From Anaspis maculata (lineage: Eukaryota > Arthropoda > Insecta > Coleoptera > Scraptiidae), in assembly GCA_949128115.1 (NCBI GenBank), contig OX421966.1, forward strand, positions 50,961,416 through 51,025,415: a stretch of 64,000 nt of DNA, read 5' to 3'. How positions within the stretch are numbered: position 1 is the stretch's first letter; every line of letters begins with the position of its first letter. The notes beneath the pieces are model-generated. The model saw only the letters and a list, made by a program, of their open reading frames with translations, was not told the origin of the DNA and did not search any database. This document shows positions 34,547-46,239 of the stretch, in pieces. The translations under genes were made by a program, and so were the position numbers.

Positions 34547-36034
34547 TTGTTGATTTTGCTGTCCCACAGTACGTCTGATTTCAGGTGGGGCAATGCCGCT
34601 TAAAGTGTAAAGCCAGCCTGCTAGCATATTATATGAAATTTTGGGATCCAGAAAATATGAAACTTACGAGGAATACTAAGAGTTGAAGTTGAAAAGTCAT
34701 TCACGTGTAAGGTGTACAAAACTCGTACTTCGTACATTTCTACGCATTGGCCCATTTTTTTTTTCAATGACATTGTGCTTACGCGGAAGTTTTGCAAAGC
34801 TCCGCCGGTCGCGTCTGCGGCGCTCTGCCCGCAAACAAATCCCGCATGTTCCTTGCATTATCCTGGGACTAATCAGAACATCATGTTTTGGAGCACGTTT
34901 GTCAGATCTGGCGACTGTTTTGCAAACCTGTCGCATGCCCGTTAAACCTTCGCATTTTTTTCGCCTGTCCTCTCAATCTCTCTTTATAATTTTACGATCT
35001 TTTCGTACAAGCTTAATTTTGCTATCCGTTAGGTAAATCAATACAAATGCGCGAATTAACCCACTTTGTTTTGAAAAAACACAAATTTTCCTTGATTCTT
35101 GGACGGTAAAGGGAGCTTTGAACCGTGCTGCGTCCATCGCCATTTTAATTAACCCGTTTAAAATCGAAAATTAATAAAACACTCGTAAAATCGAAATAAA
35201 ATCGGACCGTTTATAACTCCAGCGGCAGCAGTTATTCGCCTCGTAGATTTGCATATTAAAGCACTGCATTCGATATCTTTCTGGGACATCCTGTGTGTAG
35301 TAGTAGGTACTCTTGTCTGCGGTGGTGGATACGAGTATAATGTTGTTTAGAAGAGACGAAATAACCCGCGACATAATAATAAATTTTATGGTTACGATTA
35401 TGATGTAGAAAGTGGTGGCAGATGTGTGGTAATATTCAAAACTCACAAGCTCTGGTTTGATATTATCAAAAGGCACGAATAATGTTACTAATAACAGTTA
35501 ATTAGAAAGGCCGCGAGGATAATATCCACGCGTAATAAAATAATCGTTATTTACAACGATATCGATACCATCATTTTATGCATCGAGGCATTTCGTATAC
35601 TCATTATAATTTGATTCCGTTTAATGCTCCTGATTCAAGTGAAAAAAAGCATACCTGCATACCGACACGTTGTTACAGAGACGTCAAAGTCAGAAGCACA
35701 AATTCCAATAATTTGTTTCGCTGACAGATTGCCTGCTGCCTATCCATTAAAAACATAATGTACGTCTCTATAGACGTCGATTTGACGTTACATGTGTCGC
35801 TTTTGGAAATACCTATGATTTCTAAAGACGACGCTTCCACACATAAAAACGTCCGTCATCTGGCAGATATACATTCAATGCAACATCACCAAAACACGAG
35901 TAAAACACCAAAACACTGACAGCTGTCATATCCCAATTGCAGCCTTTCCTATATCCATTTTGTTGATCCGTCCGTTGATCAGTTTCAACCAAGTGACCAG
36001 ACCTCGCTCACAGGCAGCAGCGGCAGCAGATACC
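34547..36034. other. No feature recognised
   Basis: No bounded repeat, RNA gene or convincing ORF. Confidence 0.4.
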
Positions 36035-36037
36035 TAC

Positions 36038-36909
36038 TGGACAGGGAGCTGGTGCCTCAAAACTTACGTCATAAGGTACATGATTTTAACCCTGTAGGTC
36101 TAATGTGCGTTGATGAGGTTGTTAAAAATTGCTTTGTCTTACATGTCAGACCGGGGGCTTTAGGCTGGGATGAGCCTGTCAATTTTCGAAAAAATGGCCA
36201 AAAATTCACGTCATAAGGTACATGAATGTAATCAACTGGATTTCGTGTGGGAACATCCCTTTGATCGCAAATCTGGTCGTAAGACAAAATTTTTAGGGGC
36301 TTTCGGTCCATAAGACAAGTTTGAAATTTTCAAAAAAGGGCCAAAATTTATCAATTTTTTCACAGGCGTTTTGTAGACTGGCCCACCAAGTGTGATATAT
36401 ATTTGTAATCAGGATGAGAAACGGAATCGATTTCCATATCAAAATACAGGGTGTACGATTTGAGGAAAATTTTTGATGTTGCACCCTGTAAGCGATGTAC
36501 CTTGAAAAATTTTTGCGGACAGATTCAAAACCTGCGTAAAAAATCATGTGAGAATCGTTCTTCATTCCTAAAACTTTGACAAAGGAGAAATCTCCAGGAG
36601 GAGGTAAATTTTGGCCTTTTTTGAAAATTTCAAACTTGTCTTATGGACCGAAAGCCCCCAAAAATTTTGTCTTATGACCCCGATTTTTGATTGAGGGGAT
36701 GTTCCTACACAAAAGCCCGTTGGTTTCATTCATGTACCTTATGACATAAATTTTTGACATTTCCCGAAAATTGACAAGCCTATACCAGCCTAAAGCCCCC
36801 GGTCTGACATGTGAGACAAAGAAATTTTCAACAACCTTGGCAACGCACATTAGACCTACAGGGTTAAAATCATGTACCTTATGCCTTTGAGGCACCAGCT
36901 CCCTGTCCA
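36038..36909. mobile_element. Foldback element, TAC duplication
   Basis: The tips TGGACAGGGAGCTGGTGCCT face each other exactly. Arms run 36038 to about 36350 and about 36602-36909, and TAC lies on both sides (36035-36037, 36910-36912). The spacer contains a 46-bp mini-hairpin with TACAGGGTG at 36445 and CACCCTGTA at 36482. Non-coding. Confidence 0.8.
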
Positions 36910-36912
36910 TAC

Positions 36913-37710
36913 ACTGTCAGCAATCCAATCCAGAGATACCTCAACTTTTTATCCAGGAACTTTTTTCCTGGAATGAGAATTTCCGCGAATTTTTATACGG
37001 TATTCTACATGACGTTAAAATCTAAAACAAAATTCAGCCAGTTACAAATTGGTTCCATGGTCCAGACTTACAGTGACTGGACTATATGAGCCGCGATCCG
37101 TCTATATGTTCCAAGACTCAGTCCCACCCGACGAAAATGTTGTCTATCGAATTAGAAACTTTCTGGGAAAATGATGGACATCTCCTTGTACAGGGGCAAT
37201 CTTTGCCATTCCAAAATTCAAATTGTTGGCTTCAATGTGTTATAAATTATAACCAAATCAACACACAGAGATGAATGAGAAATTTGTATTTTGTGGTGAA
37301 GTGAGGTGGGGTAAGACAGAAAATTTGTAGTTTTTGGGGTCTGTGGCACCATGCACACGAAATTGTTAACTGACAAACATGGTTGTAGTTCTAAACAGAA
37401 CTCAAGACTGTAAACTATACAGGTGCTACCATGTCGCTGTTGAAAAATTCAACACTTTCCCAAAAGCCATATAAATTGCGATATTACTAACAAAAAGGCA
37501 CCTTGTTGTATTTGTGTTTGTTTTGTATTTGTAAGATTTATATATCGGATTATAAATATAGTGCACCTATTTTTTGATACCCTATCGACTGGCTGAATGT
37601 TTGCGATTAAACACCAGACACCCTGTATAGACAAAAATATGACATTTGTTGACATTGTTGACAGTAGTTGGAATCATCGCTTTATGCACACCACCACAGA
37701 CCCCACGATA
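36913..37710. other. No feature recognised
   Basis: CACCCTGTA at 37619 is the only notable motif. Confidence 0.4.
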
Positions 37711-38227
37711 CTGTGGTGGGAGCACGCCGTCAATCGGTTACGAAATTCGTGTTCGTATACGAATTTTGCTAGCACGCCACTTTCATGTTTCGTAAATAGA
37801 GTGAATATCGCCCAATCCCTTGCGTCTTCTGCCCCGTGCAGAGCATGCGTTCAAGCGGTTACGAAGTTCGTTTTCGTATCCGAATTTTGCGAGCACGCCA
37901 CTTCCTTATTTCGTAGAAATCGACCAGCCCCTTGCGTATCCTACCCACAGCCGTGCCTATGCACAGCCCGCAAGCTCCGTGCGAATACGAAAACCTTGGG
38001 TTTTGCGGAAAGTGTCGATCTTTCTTGTCTTTGTCTAGCATAATATATCTGCATCTTCCCTCTTCGTCGCTGAAATTTTAGCAATATGGCGGCCTTCATC
38101 CACGGGCACGACTTTTTACGATCGTTTCCGATTGCGAAGACGAACGAAAACACGCAAGTTTATACAATAGAAAATACGCAAGCTTCGTATACGAAATTCG
38201 TAAACAGACGGCGTGCTCCCCGCACTG
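37711..38227. mobile_element. Inverted-repeat element with internal tandem duplication
   Basis: GGGAGCACGCCGTC near 37718 faces GACGGCGTGCTCCC near 38207. The right tip reads CAGTGCGGGG when reversed, hAT-like, and a degenerate 8-bp duplication (ending CGATA on both sides) is possible. Inside, a unit of about 121 bp containing GGTTACGAA and AGCACGCCACTT is repeated (from about 37734 and 37855). ORFs here are translations of this repeat. Confidence 0.5.
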
Positions 38228-39247
38228 TTTCGATAGTCCTACGTGGTTGTACCTAATACACAATAAACAATAAACGCAATAAACAGACACCACCTACGCA
38301 TGGAGTAAAAGGAAAAATCAACAAAAAAGTCCAGAGTCACTTATTTTTAATTATCAAATAAACTGACCGTCTGTAAATATCCAGTGAACAATGAAATATG
38401 GACCCTTGCCGTGTGTTATTTGCACATTAAATTGGAACTGTTCCGAATGACGACGTCATTACGTGTGCAAATGGAAATTGTTGATCTATTCCGATTTTTA
38501 TTGATTCGTGGATCAGAGATTAAAGCTTGTGTAAATATACTGTGCAAGGAATACCTGTTAGCCTGTTACAACCACTGTAATCTATACCAAATATTTGGAT
38601 AATTTTAAGAATTCAAAATACACTTTCCAATAGGTATGGCATGGTTTAGGTATTCCGATGAGATGTCGATGGGATGACGTGAAAAAATTATTCCGGCGCA
38701 GGAACACTACCCACTTATGGGACTTCGATTCCTACGCTTGTGCTAGATTAGGTACCTACATGAATGGCTAATTTGGGAACACGTCCTAACACTCCTAACA
38801 CAGCCAGATAGATAGGTGGGTGTCCATTTGTTCAGTGTCGCGGGAATAATTTGGGTAGGAACGGAAGAAAGCTGCCATTAGGGAAAGAGATTTTTTTATC
38901 GTGAAATGAATGGAACATTGTTATTGCCCTTCGGAAGTTGCTAGGAGGCGAGCTTTTCGAACAATGTGTCCTCCTGGCTCTAAGTAATCTGGCAAATGAC
39001 GCACTCTGGTTCATTGTTTTTGTTCTAGGTAGGTAGGTAATATGAATCAACAATGGGGTTTGATTACTTTTTTCTCGCGATTTACACAACAAGTGAAAAA
39101 GGAAGCTTACAAAGATCCAATCGCCGGATTTTAGCTCGAATAATCCAACTTGACTTCGAATAGCCTGTGACGACTTATGTAAGGGCCCGCGTAAATGTTA
39201 AATCTTATCTCTGCTCAACGACTTGAGTCGAGTTCACTAGATGCTTC
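38228..39247. other. No feature recognised
   Basis: Short TAGG-type microsatellite (TAGGTAGGTAGG) near 39026; otherwise unassigned. Confidence 0.4.
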
Positions 39248-39358
39248 GGAATTCCGTGCCATCTATAAACGCACTACGCAATGCTTTTGTGGAGTCATGC
39301 AGTTGGCACAAAAGCATTGCAGAGTGCTGTTCATAGATGACGCCACACTGGAATCTCA
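39248..39358. ncRNA. 111-nt stem-loop, miRNA-precursor-like or MITE relic
   Basis: Arms 39248-39291 and 39307-39358 form an imperfect stem of about 45 bp. It includes an uninterrupted 14-bp run (GCAATGCTTTTGTG with its complement) next to a 15-nt loop, plus small bulges and mismatches further down. Size, loop and mismatch pattern resemble an animal pre-miRNA. No TA or other duplication flanks it. I do not recognise a known miRNA, and a worn MITE would look similar. Confidence 0.35.
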
Positions 39359-41002
39359 CTTATTAGTATCCTGCAGAGAGTGTACTTGAGTAATTTTGGA
39401 CCTATGACTACCGGTCTCGCGGCCTAGTCGACGGATAATCCTGGGACAGGATTTATCTGTTCCCGATTGGAGACGTCCATAGCGACCCTACCTAGTCTCC
39501 AGTTGGATAAATTGACCCGTCATACAGTTGCACAGGCACCCAATACTCGAGATACCCCCGAGGTAACATATGACACCATGCGACTACTTGAAGGTTAAGG
39601 TTACGTTCTGGCAGATTTGAGCTTTCACAATGTCACTTTGGCAAATTTTAGCGTCTTTCAGTGATATTTGGAGAGATTGCAATCTTCTTTAGTATCATTT
39701 GAATTGAACGGTACCGTTGAGTAAAAAGATACGAAAAGGCGCCAAGAGGATAATCTTTTGGAATTGGCTGGTAAATGATGCCAGATGCCACTGTATAAGC
39801 AACTTTTGAAACCAAGGACTTTATTCTTTATATCCGAAAAACAGAATACTAGTCTACAGGATAAAACCGTATCAGTTCCAGTCTCACTATGTGGGTCGCA
39901 GACCTTGTCAAAATCTAGGAGGATATAAGAATAGGAGGGGAAGATCCGTCATAAAAAGTGAAGTCATGGAAATGTCATCCGCTATCTTTGTACGTACGCC
40001 CAAAATTTTAATCACTTTACCATTGAAACTAAATATTTCCACGTCAATTTTTGCGAGCTGTCGCTCTTGTCAGTGTCAGTCTATGACGCTTGTGCTGCAC
40101 CATCCTTCCTAAAGATGATCGTTGGATTTCACTTTACTTATTTCTACTTATTGGCATTTTCGTCATCAACTTTGTGGTAGGTGATAGTCTGTAGCAGTAG
40201 GAGTTCCACCAAGATGGGTACCTAGGTACTTTTCATTGTTATTTTGCCATGGACCTTGAAGTCTACACAGGCCTTAAGATTGGCTGATGATAAGGTGAAA
40301 TAAGGTCTCCAGAGTACCTCTATCACTGTTCAGTGTAGATCACAGAGTGTAAATCATCATTACGTGTATTAACAGTGCTGACCTCACAAATACGTGATAG
40401 AATCTAGGAGGGTAGAATCGAGCTGCTCATTTTTCGCTTATTATTTTTGGGATATGCTGGTCATTCTCATCCTTGCCTAATATTCTACTGAAACATCGGG
40501 CGACCCTATGATACAGGTAGACATCTTCTCTTCGGCAGCTTCGTCCCGCATTGATGGGATATTTTTCATACATCATATTGTATTCAGCGCACGTAGCCTC
40601 TGTCTTTCCCACACCTGGGAAAGCTGATCTATCTATTCAGCTCTTATAGATGAAGCACCACCCAAACAAGATCCAGGCACAAAAATAAAAGATGTCACGC
40701 AGGACTCATTTTATGTCAACCAATAACCAATATCTCAATAACCTCAAATAGTTTCAAATTATTTCAATGTCAATTCAAATCACAAAAGTCAAAAAACCCT
40801 TGACACTAGATGCAATTTTTGGGCGTAGTTGCTACCCCACCCATTACGTCTCCCGACTTCGTTTCCCAACGCCCACAAGCTGGGTTATACTCCCTCCCTA
40901 TTCTTATATCCTCCTAGGTCAAAATAGATATTAAACCGGTAAACAATAGATATAATCATCAGTTTCAGAAATGTCACCGGTGGCGGCTCTTGTAATTTTT
41001 CA
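39359..41002. other. Mostly unassigned; distant inverted 21-mer pair
   Basis: CTAGGAGGATATAAGAATAG at about 39916 recurs inverted at about 40898, 1 kb apart. These could be the tips of a decayed element, but nothing else between them pairs. Confidence 0.3.
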
Positions 41003-42113
41003 ATTACTCTCTTTTTCGTGTTATCCACCCTCATGTTTGGACTTATGGACTGGCAATGTACTTTTTTCACTACTAGCCGTGAAGTACATCATTATTAACC
41101 TGTTCCTCAACTGGGATGGCGATTTTCAAGTAGTAAAAAAAATTCTATATAAACCACGGTCGAGAAAATTATTATAGCTTCAGCGCCTTATATCCCTCAG
41201 CTGCGCTTCGGGATCTAAACTGGCGCTTCAGCTATAATAATACTTTCTCAACCTTGGTATATAATATACTATTTTTCACTACTAGCTGTGAAGTATATCA
41301 TTATCAACCTGAACCTGCTCCTGATTAGGACGGCGATTTTCTAGTAGTAAAAAAAATACTATATAAACCACGGTCGAGAAAATCATTATAGCTTCAGCGC
41401 CTTATATCCAGCTGCGCTTCGGGATCTAAACTGGCGCTTCAGCTATAATAATACTTTCTCAACCTTGGTATATAATATACTATTTTTCACTACTAGCCGT
41501 GAAGTGCATCATTATTAACCTCTCCCTGAATTAGGATGGCGATTTTTTAGTAGTAAAAAAAATACTATATAAACCACGGTTGAGAAAATTATTATAGCTT
41601 CAGCGCCTTGTATCCCTCAGCTGCGCTTCGGGATCTAAACTGGCGCTTCAGCTATAATAATACTTTCTCAACCTTGGTATATAATATACTAATTCTCAGG
41701 TATCCACGGTCGTCCGGCCGGTATGACCGGTTGCTAAGGTACTGTAGGCGGCTTGTACCAGTGGATTACAAGCACGTTCTTCACATAAGTAAATCAACTT
41801 TTACTGACTTTTGGTAATTCAAATTATGAGATGAGAAACCTCTCAATCCTTTTGGCGACCTCCGTCAAGGAGTGCTCATTATTAACAAGTTCCACTATCC
41901 TAATGACCTCGTTATCCCTAATTTTTTTGTGATTCGTTCACGGCACTTGCATTGACAGTTGCAAATTGTCAAGTACGCGTCCCCCATGGCGTTACCTATC
42001 GCTATCCACCTGAGTGTCTTAGCAACCGGTCATACCGGCCGGCCGACCGTGGATACCTGAGAAAGTGCATTGCTAGTCCAAACATGAGGGTGGATAACAC
42101 GAGAAAGAGAGAT
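41003..42113. mobile_element. Hairpin element with a tandem array inserted in one arm
   Basis: Left arm 41003-41067 (CGTGTTATCCACCCTCATGT) resumes at about 41694-41741 (CTCAGGTATCCACGGTCG). The two parts together pair with the continuous right arm 42013-42113. The 0.63 kb between the parts is a later insertion. A perfect GACCGGTTGCTAAG block lies at the inner end of the arms. Confidence 0.75.
41068..41692. repeat. Three tandem ~210-bp foldback units
   Basis: CAGCTGCGCTTCGGGATCTA recurs at 41198, 41409 and 41618. Each unit is itself a hairpin: ATTATAGCTTCAGCGCC faces GGCGCTTCAGCTATAAT, and an outer pair joins CCACGGTCGAGAAA and TTTCTCAACCTTGG. The array lies inside the arm of the element at 41003-42113. 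Half a unit is also present at 30891-30962. Confidence 0.9.
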
Positions 42114-42785
42114 TTTGTGTGCACTTTAGCGGTCAAGTTTGCAAGAAGAAGCAATGACCAACACTGAAACTTGAAATAAAGGAAATTCCACGAAAACAAA
42201 CTTTTCCCGTCGAGGTGAAATTGATGTTCGAAATTTGCAAGAAGGGGCATTTCGAAATAAAGAACAAACTCCTTCCAGTATACTCCAATACTTATATTAG
42301 AAAACGACCCGCTGCAAAGTTGGTTTCAAAAGTTGCTTATACCGTGGCATCTGGCATCATCTATCAGCCAATCCCTCGGCCAATCCCAAAAGTAAAAGAG
42401 TACCATGGCGATCACCTCAACCTTCAAGTAGTCGCGTGGCGTCATATTCCGCCAGCGGGACCTTTAGGTCATGTGTCCTGTGCTTTCTCCGCAAACTGTT
42501 ACTTTCAATTCTATCCCTGGCCGACCTCGAAGGTATGTCGAGTATCAGGTGTCTATGCAATTGTATGGCAGATCAATTTCTTCTTCAACCGGAAACTATT
42601 AGATTATCCCTAGAAAAAGTTCGATGTAAGAGGACTTCGTTAAGTGCGAGCAGTTTATTCAAACCTGTGGGGTGTAATTCAACTTCAAGTGGCTATACAA
42701 CAATCTCGTGAATTCAATTGAAAATTTTGCAGAAACGATTTTGGCACATTGCTATAACCTCAGTCAGGTCACCCTGTAATGTTAA
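42114..42785. other. No feature recognised
   Basis: The 132-codon frame at 42215-42613 overlaps another long frame and shows no family features. CACCCTGTA at 42770. Confidence 0.35.
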
Positions 42786-42820
42786 CCCCAGTAGCAAGCA
42801 ATATTCACCTAATATGTTCC

Positions 42821-43190
42821 AAATATTGCCGGAATATTACAATGTTGGCTAAATATTACGTATATTGGATCAATATTTGTCTTATATTTGCAAACAAATA
42901 TTCATTTCTGGATGTACATCAAATATCTTTACAATATATGAAAACTAATGAGCAATTCACAATGTGCATTAAATATTCGTCTCATATGTGGAAACAAATG
43001 TGCATTTTTAAATGTGCACTGAATATTCGTCTGATATTTGGAAACAAATGTGCATTTCTAAATGTGAATTGAACATTCAGCTGATATATGGAAATAGGCC
43101 ATCAGTTCATAATATGCAATGGACATTAATATGTCATTTGCGAAAAGAAATGTACAACTTCCAATGCTCATTAAATGTTTGTCTCAAGTC
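42821..43190. repeat. 50-bp periodic subterminal repeat
   Basis: AATATT-type unit starts fall at 42821, 42871, 42921, 42971, 43021, 43071, 43121 and about 43172, i.e. exactly 50 bp apart. The unit runs from AATATTCGTCTGATATTTGG through AAACAAATGTGCATTTCTAA. The spacing is constant although individual units have diverged, which points to selection or repeated homogenisation for length. Confidence 0.9.
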
Positions 43191-43353
43191 GTACGAAAAA
43201 AAAGGAGTTTTGAACCTACAACTAACAGACATTCATCATGTGCAAAAATATTTGTGTCGAGATTTTGTGTTTAATGTACCTAATCCTATTTTTCATGTTG
43301 ACTACTGAACAAAGCTGATGATAATTATTGTCTCCAGGCCAAGGTCATTTAAT

Positions 43354-43494
43354 GTACCATCGCGTGCAAAAAAATCTAGTACAGAGAGTGAAGTGGAGTG
43401 TACCGATTTCGGCCGGCTGTCACAGTGACATCAAGCCAAAATCAGTACACTCCGCTTCACTCTCTGTACTAGATTTTTTTGCACGCGATGGTAC
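43354..43494. mobile_element. 141-bp palindromic MITE
   Basis: Inverted arms of over 55 bp begin GTACCATCGCGTGCAAAAAA and are almost perfect, with a short central loop. It is nested in the 42786-45000 transposon. The target duplication is unclear because GTAC is itself palindromic. Confidence 0.85.
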
Positions 43495-44316
43495 CTACCT
43501 ACATGACTGCCATCCATAGTTGCCAGCTAACTTTGGTAGACGAGCTGAGAAAAATAAATGTAAATCTATGTATATTGTACCAATTTGAATCCCATCTAGA
43601 AAATATGTTTATTAGGGCAAAAATAGAATTTAATTTAATTTATGGTAGTTAAGATAGAGATTTGAAATCCGCGCGGGAAATGTAGCCAACGTCAAATCGC
43701 AAATTACCAAATCATGCTGTTGTAAGTATAATCCAGATCAACGGGTGATGAGACATGGAGTCGGCGTAAATCAAAATTACCGAGCTATATCCTAACATTT
43801 CCAGTCAAGTAAAGCTGAGAATGGGCTGAAGTGCTGATTTTACGTGCAAAAACGTTTGCGTTTAGTTGCGTATTCGCTGCTAGGTTGGCAGAGCTGGCTG
43901 TCAAGAGAGCGTCAGTGAGAATTATGTCAATTTTTGGCAGTGTTTCGCGGCTTTTTGCTTCCAGTGGGAAACGGTCTTGTGGTCTGGTCTTTTACTCTTC
44001 TGAAGCAGAAACTTCCAGAGTGCAGAGACGCTATTTCTTAATTAGTTCGATTAATTTTTGTCACAGGTAACTTGGTAAGTCGAATACATTTATTATTACA
44101 CATTGCATTTAATGGTTATGTGTTGTGTTCTGCTATTCATGCCCCCTCACCCTCAGGGAGGGATTAGGGGGCGACTTTCATGAAGTGATACTCATTATTA
44201 GATGTTTCATTTTTATGTACTGGTCGCCTGCAGCTGCCCTATTAAATTGGAATTATTCTGTTCCTAAAGTCTGCTTATTTATACTTATAGGTTACGGATG
44301 CAAATTCCCAATCAGT

Positions 44317-44661
44317 ATGCCTAAAACAAGAAATGCAGCTTACTGCAAAAAATACAGAGCAACTCGTAAACGGAAGTCAAGCTTGACTGCTTCATTTCCT
44401 CATCTTTCTGAAAATGTCGATACTTGTTTCGATACTGATAGTGCAGTGGCCACGAACAATACAGAAGCAAGTTAGTCGCGGTTGGTGCCATCAGAAAGAT
44501 AAAATGGGTGCTAAGTCAACAGTTTATTTTTCGCATCATTCTCCTGGCGGTAAGTTTTCTGCATTCGTATTTACAAACCTCATTATGAATAAAATACTGT
44601 ATATTATGTTTCAGAACGCAGAAGAATGAAGGCTGTAATGCAATTTCTGTTTTGAAATTAT
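44317..44661 (+). pseudogene. Small spliced transposon ORF, function unknown
   Basis: ATG at 44317 opens a basic 52-residue peptide (start MPKTRNAAYCKKYRATRKRK) ending at a stop at 44475. A second frame (+1) overlaps from 44414 and runs to GGCG/GTAAGT at 44549/44550. A short intron with consensus ends (44550-44614, ending ATGTTTCAG) then joins it in frame to about 13 more codons before a stop. The Tyr/Arg/Lys-rich start could be a DNA-binding N-terminus, but I cannot assign a transposase family. The change of frame between the two parts suggests decay. It lies centrally in the 42786-45000 element and is its only coding candidate. Confidence 0.35.
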
Positions 44662-45198
44662 ATTTTTTTGTTGCATTTTTTACTTCATTTATTTTGTTAC
44701 AATTTTTTACAGTTCTAATAAAAAATATGAATATATTTCATGCAATATAATTGAAATATCCTTGTCAAATATTTATGAATATTCATTTTGAATATTCAGC
44801 TTTGAACCTGTTTCAAACAATTATTAATATTCGATTTAAATATCCTCCAGATGTAATGCAACTAATATGGTATAGATATTTAAATTGAATATTTATAAAT
44901 ATTCACTTCGAATATTCCCCCTATATAAATAAATCTGTCGTTTTAATATTATATGAATATTTTTGTCGAATATGTCTCTAATATTTCTTTGCTACTGGGG
45001 AAGGGCCACAAACTCGTGAGTTTGAGGGCATGTAGAATACTCTTCGAGCTTCCGTCATGAAAAATTTGAAGAAATCTGCGGAATCTGCCGAGTGGTTTTT
45101 CTGTAGAGAAACTCCGAAAAAGTGTCCTTTTTATTTTGGCCGTCAGTATATAGATAATCGGTTTTCCTACCCCGAAACTTCTCCGACGAGTAGCAAAG

Positions 45199-46239
45199 AA
45201 CGGATGGAAATTTTGTACGAGACGTCCGTTCGGGTGGGGACTTGGAATTTTTGAGAAAGATTGAAACACAATTTTAAGCATCTTCCATGATAATTTAACA
45301 AAAAATAATTTCCGGGAAATATGAATTTCTAGGAAAACCTCAAAGCTTTTCCCGATTTTAGGGGTTTCTGATCCGACTAAAAAAGTTGTTGACGGGAATC
45401 GGTTTCATTTTATTTTTTCTCAAGTAGAAACTCCTCCAAAAAGAAAATGTACTGGAATTGCTATCACAATTTCAGAATCTCCAAGAAAATTTGAAAATTT
45501 CTGATTCTGATTATTGAAAACTAGATAGCATCGCACAAACACCTTTCTTTAAGAAAGTCGCATGCCAAATTTGAACTGTCTATTTAGAAAAAAACGGTAC
45601 CAAAATATATATAGAAATTTTATTTAAAAAAATTACTTCTTCCCAGCACTTTGGGTTGCTATATTAACAAAGAATACATTTCAAAAAGGTATAACATAAA
45701 TAAGAATATGAACAGAATAAAAGGGTGAAGTGTAAATTAAAATTACTTATTGTTAATAATTTAATTAATTTTTTTTTAAATTTATCTACTAATTCACTTT
45801 TTCATGTCTACGAGAAATCATTTTTAGTACCTTTTTCTTGGAAATAGAAAGTTCAAATTTGGCATGTGACTTTCTTGAAAAAAGGTGTATGTGCGTTGTT
45901 ATCCAGTTTTCAAATTTTCAAAAATCAAAATGAAAAATTTTTGCATTTTTTTGTAAATTTTGAAAATTTGATAGCATTGCCGTTACATTTTCTCTTTAGA
46001 TAAGTTTCTACTTGTAGGGAAAAATTAAATGAAACCAATTCCTGTCAACAACTTTTTTAGTTGCATCAGAAACCCCCAAAGTCGGGAAGAGCTTTAAGGT
46101 TTTCCTGAAAATTCATATTTTCCCGGAAATTATTTTTTGTTAAATTATTATGGAAGATGCTTCAAATGTGTTTTAATCTTTCTCTCAAATTCTAAGTCCC
46201 CACCCAAGCGGACGTCTCGTACAAAATTTCCATCTGTTC
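45199..46239. mobile_element. Foldback element, ~1.04 kb
   Basis: Arms of about 410 bp (to about 45606 and from about 45826) are imperfect reverse complements around an AT-rich spacer of about 220 bp. GGAAATTTTGTACGAGACGT marks the outer end. Weak pairing continues outward to about 45176. TTTCTGATCCGACTAA in the arm repeats part of the outer end, another subterminal duplication. ORFs here mirror each other and are spurious. Confidence 0.75.

Larger units (their letters stand above)
42786..45000. mobile_element. DNA transposon, CCCCAGTAGCAA ends, subterminal repeats
   Basis: CCCCAGTAGCAAGCAATATT at 42786 and its inverted form (CCCCAGTAGCAAAGAAATAT read from 45000) are terminal inverted repeats 2.2 kb apart. 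Both ends carry AT-rich subterminal repeats: a strict 50-bp series at about 42821-43190, and irregular GAATATTCA-rich copies at 44740-44970. A palindromic MITE (43354-43494) has inserted inside. A small spliced reading frame lies in the centre. No target duplication could be fixed, so the superfamily is open. Confidence 0.7.

Noticed and set aside
42821..43190. Regular 50-bp spacing considered as a CRISPR-like array
   Set aside because: There is no constant repeat separated by unique spacers; whole units are related and lie inside a transposon in a eukaryotic context.
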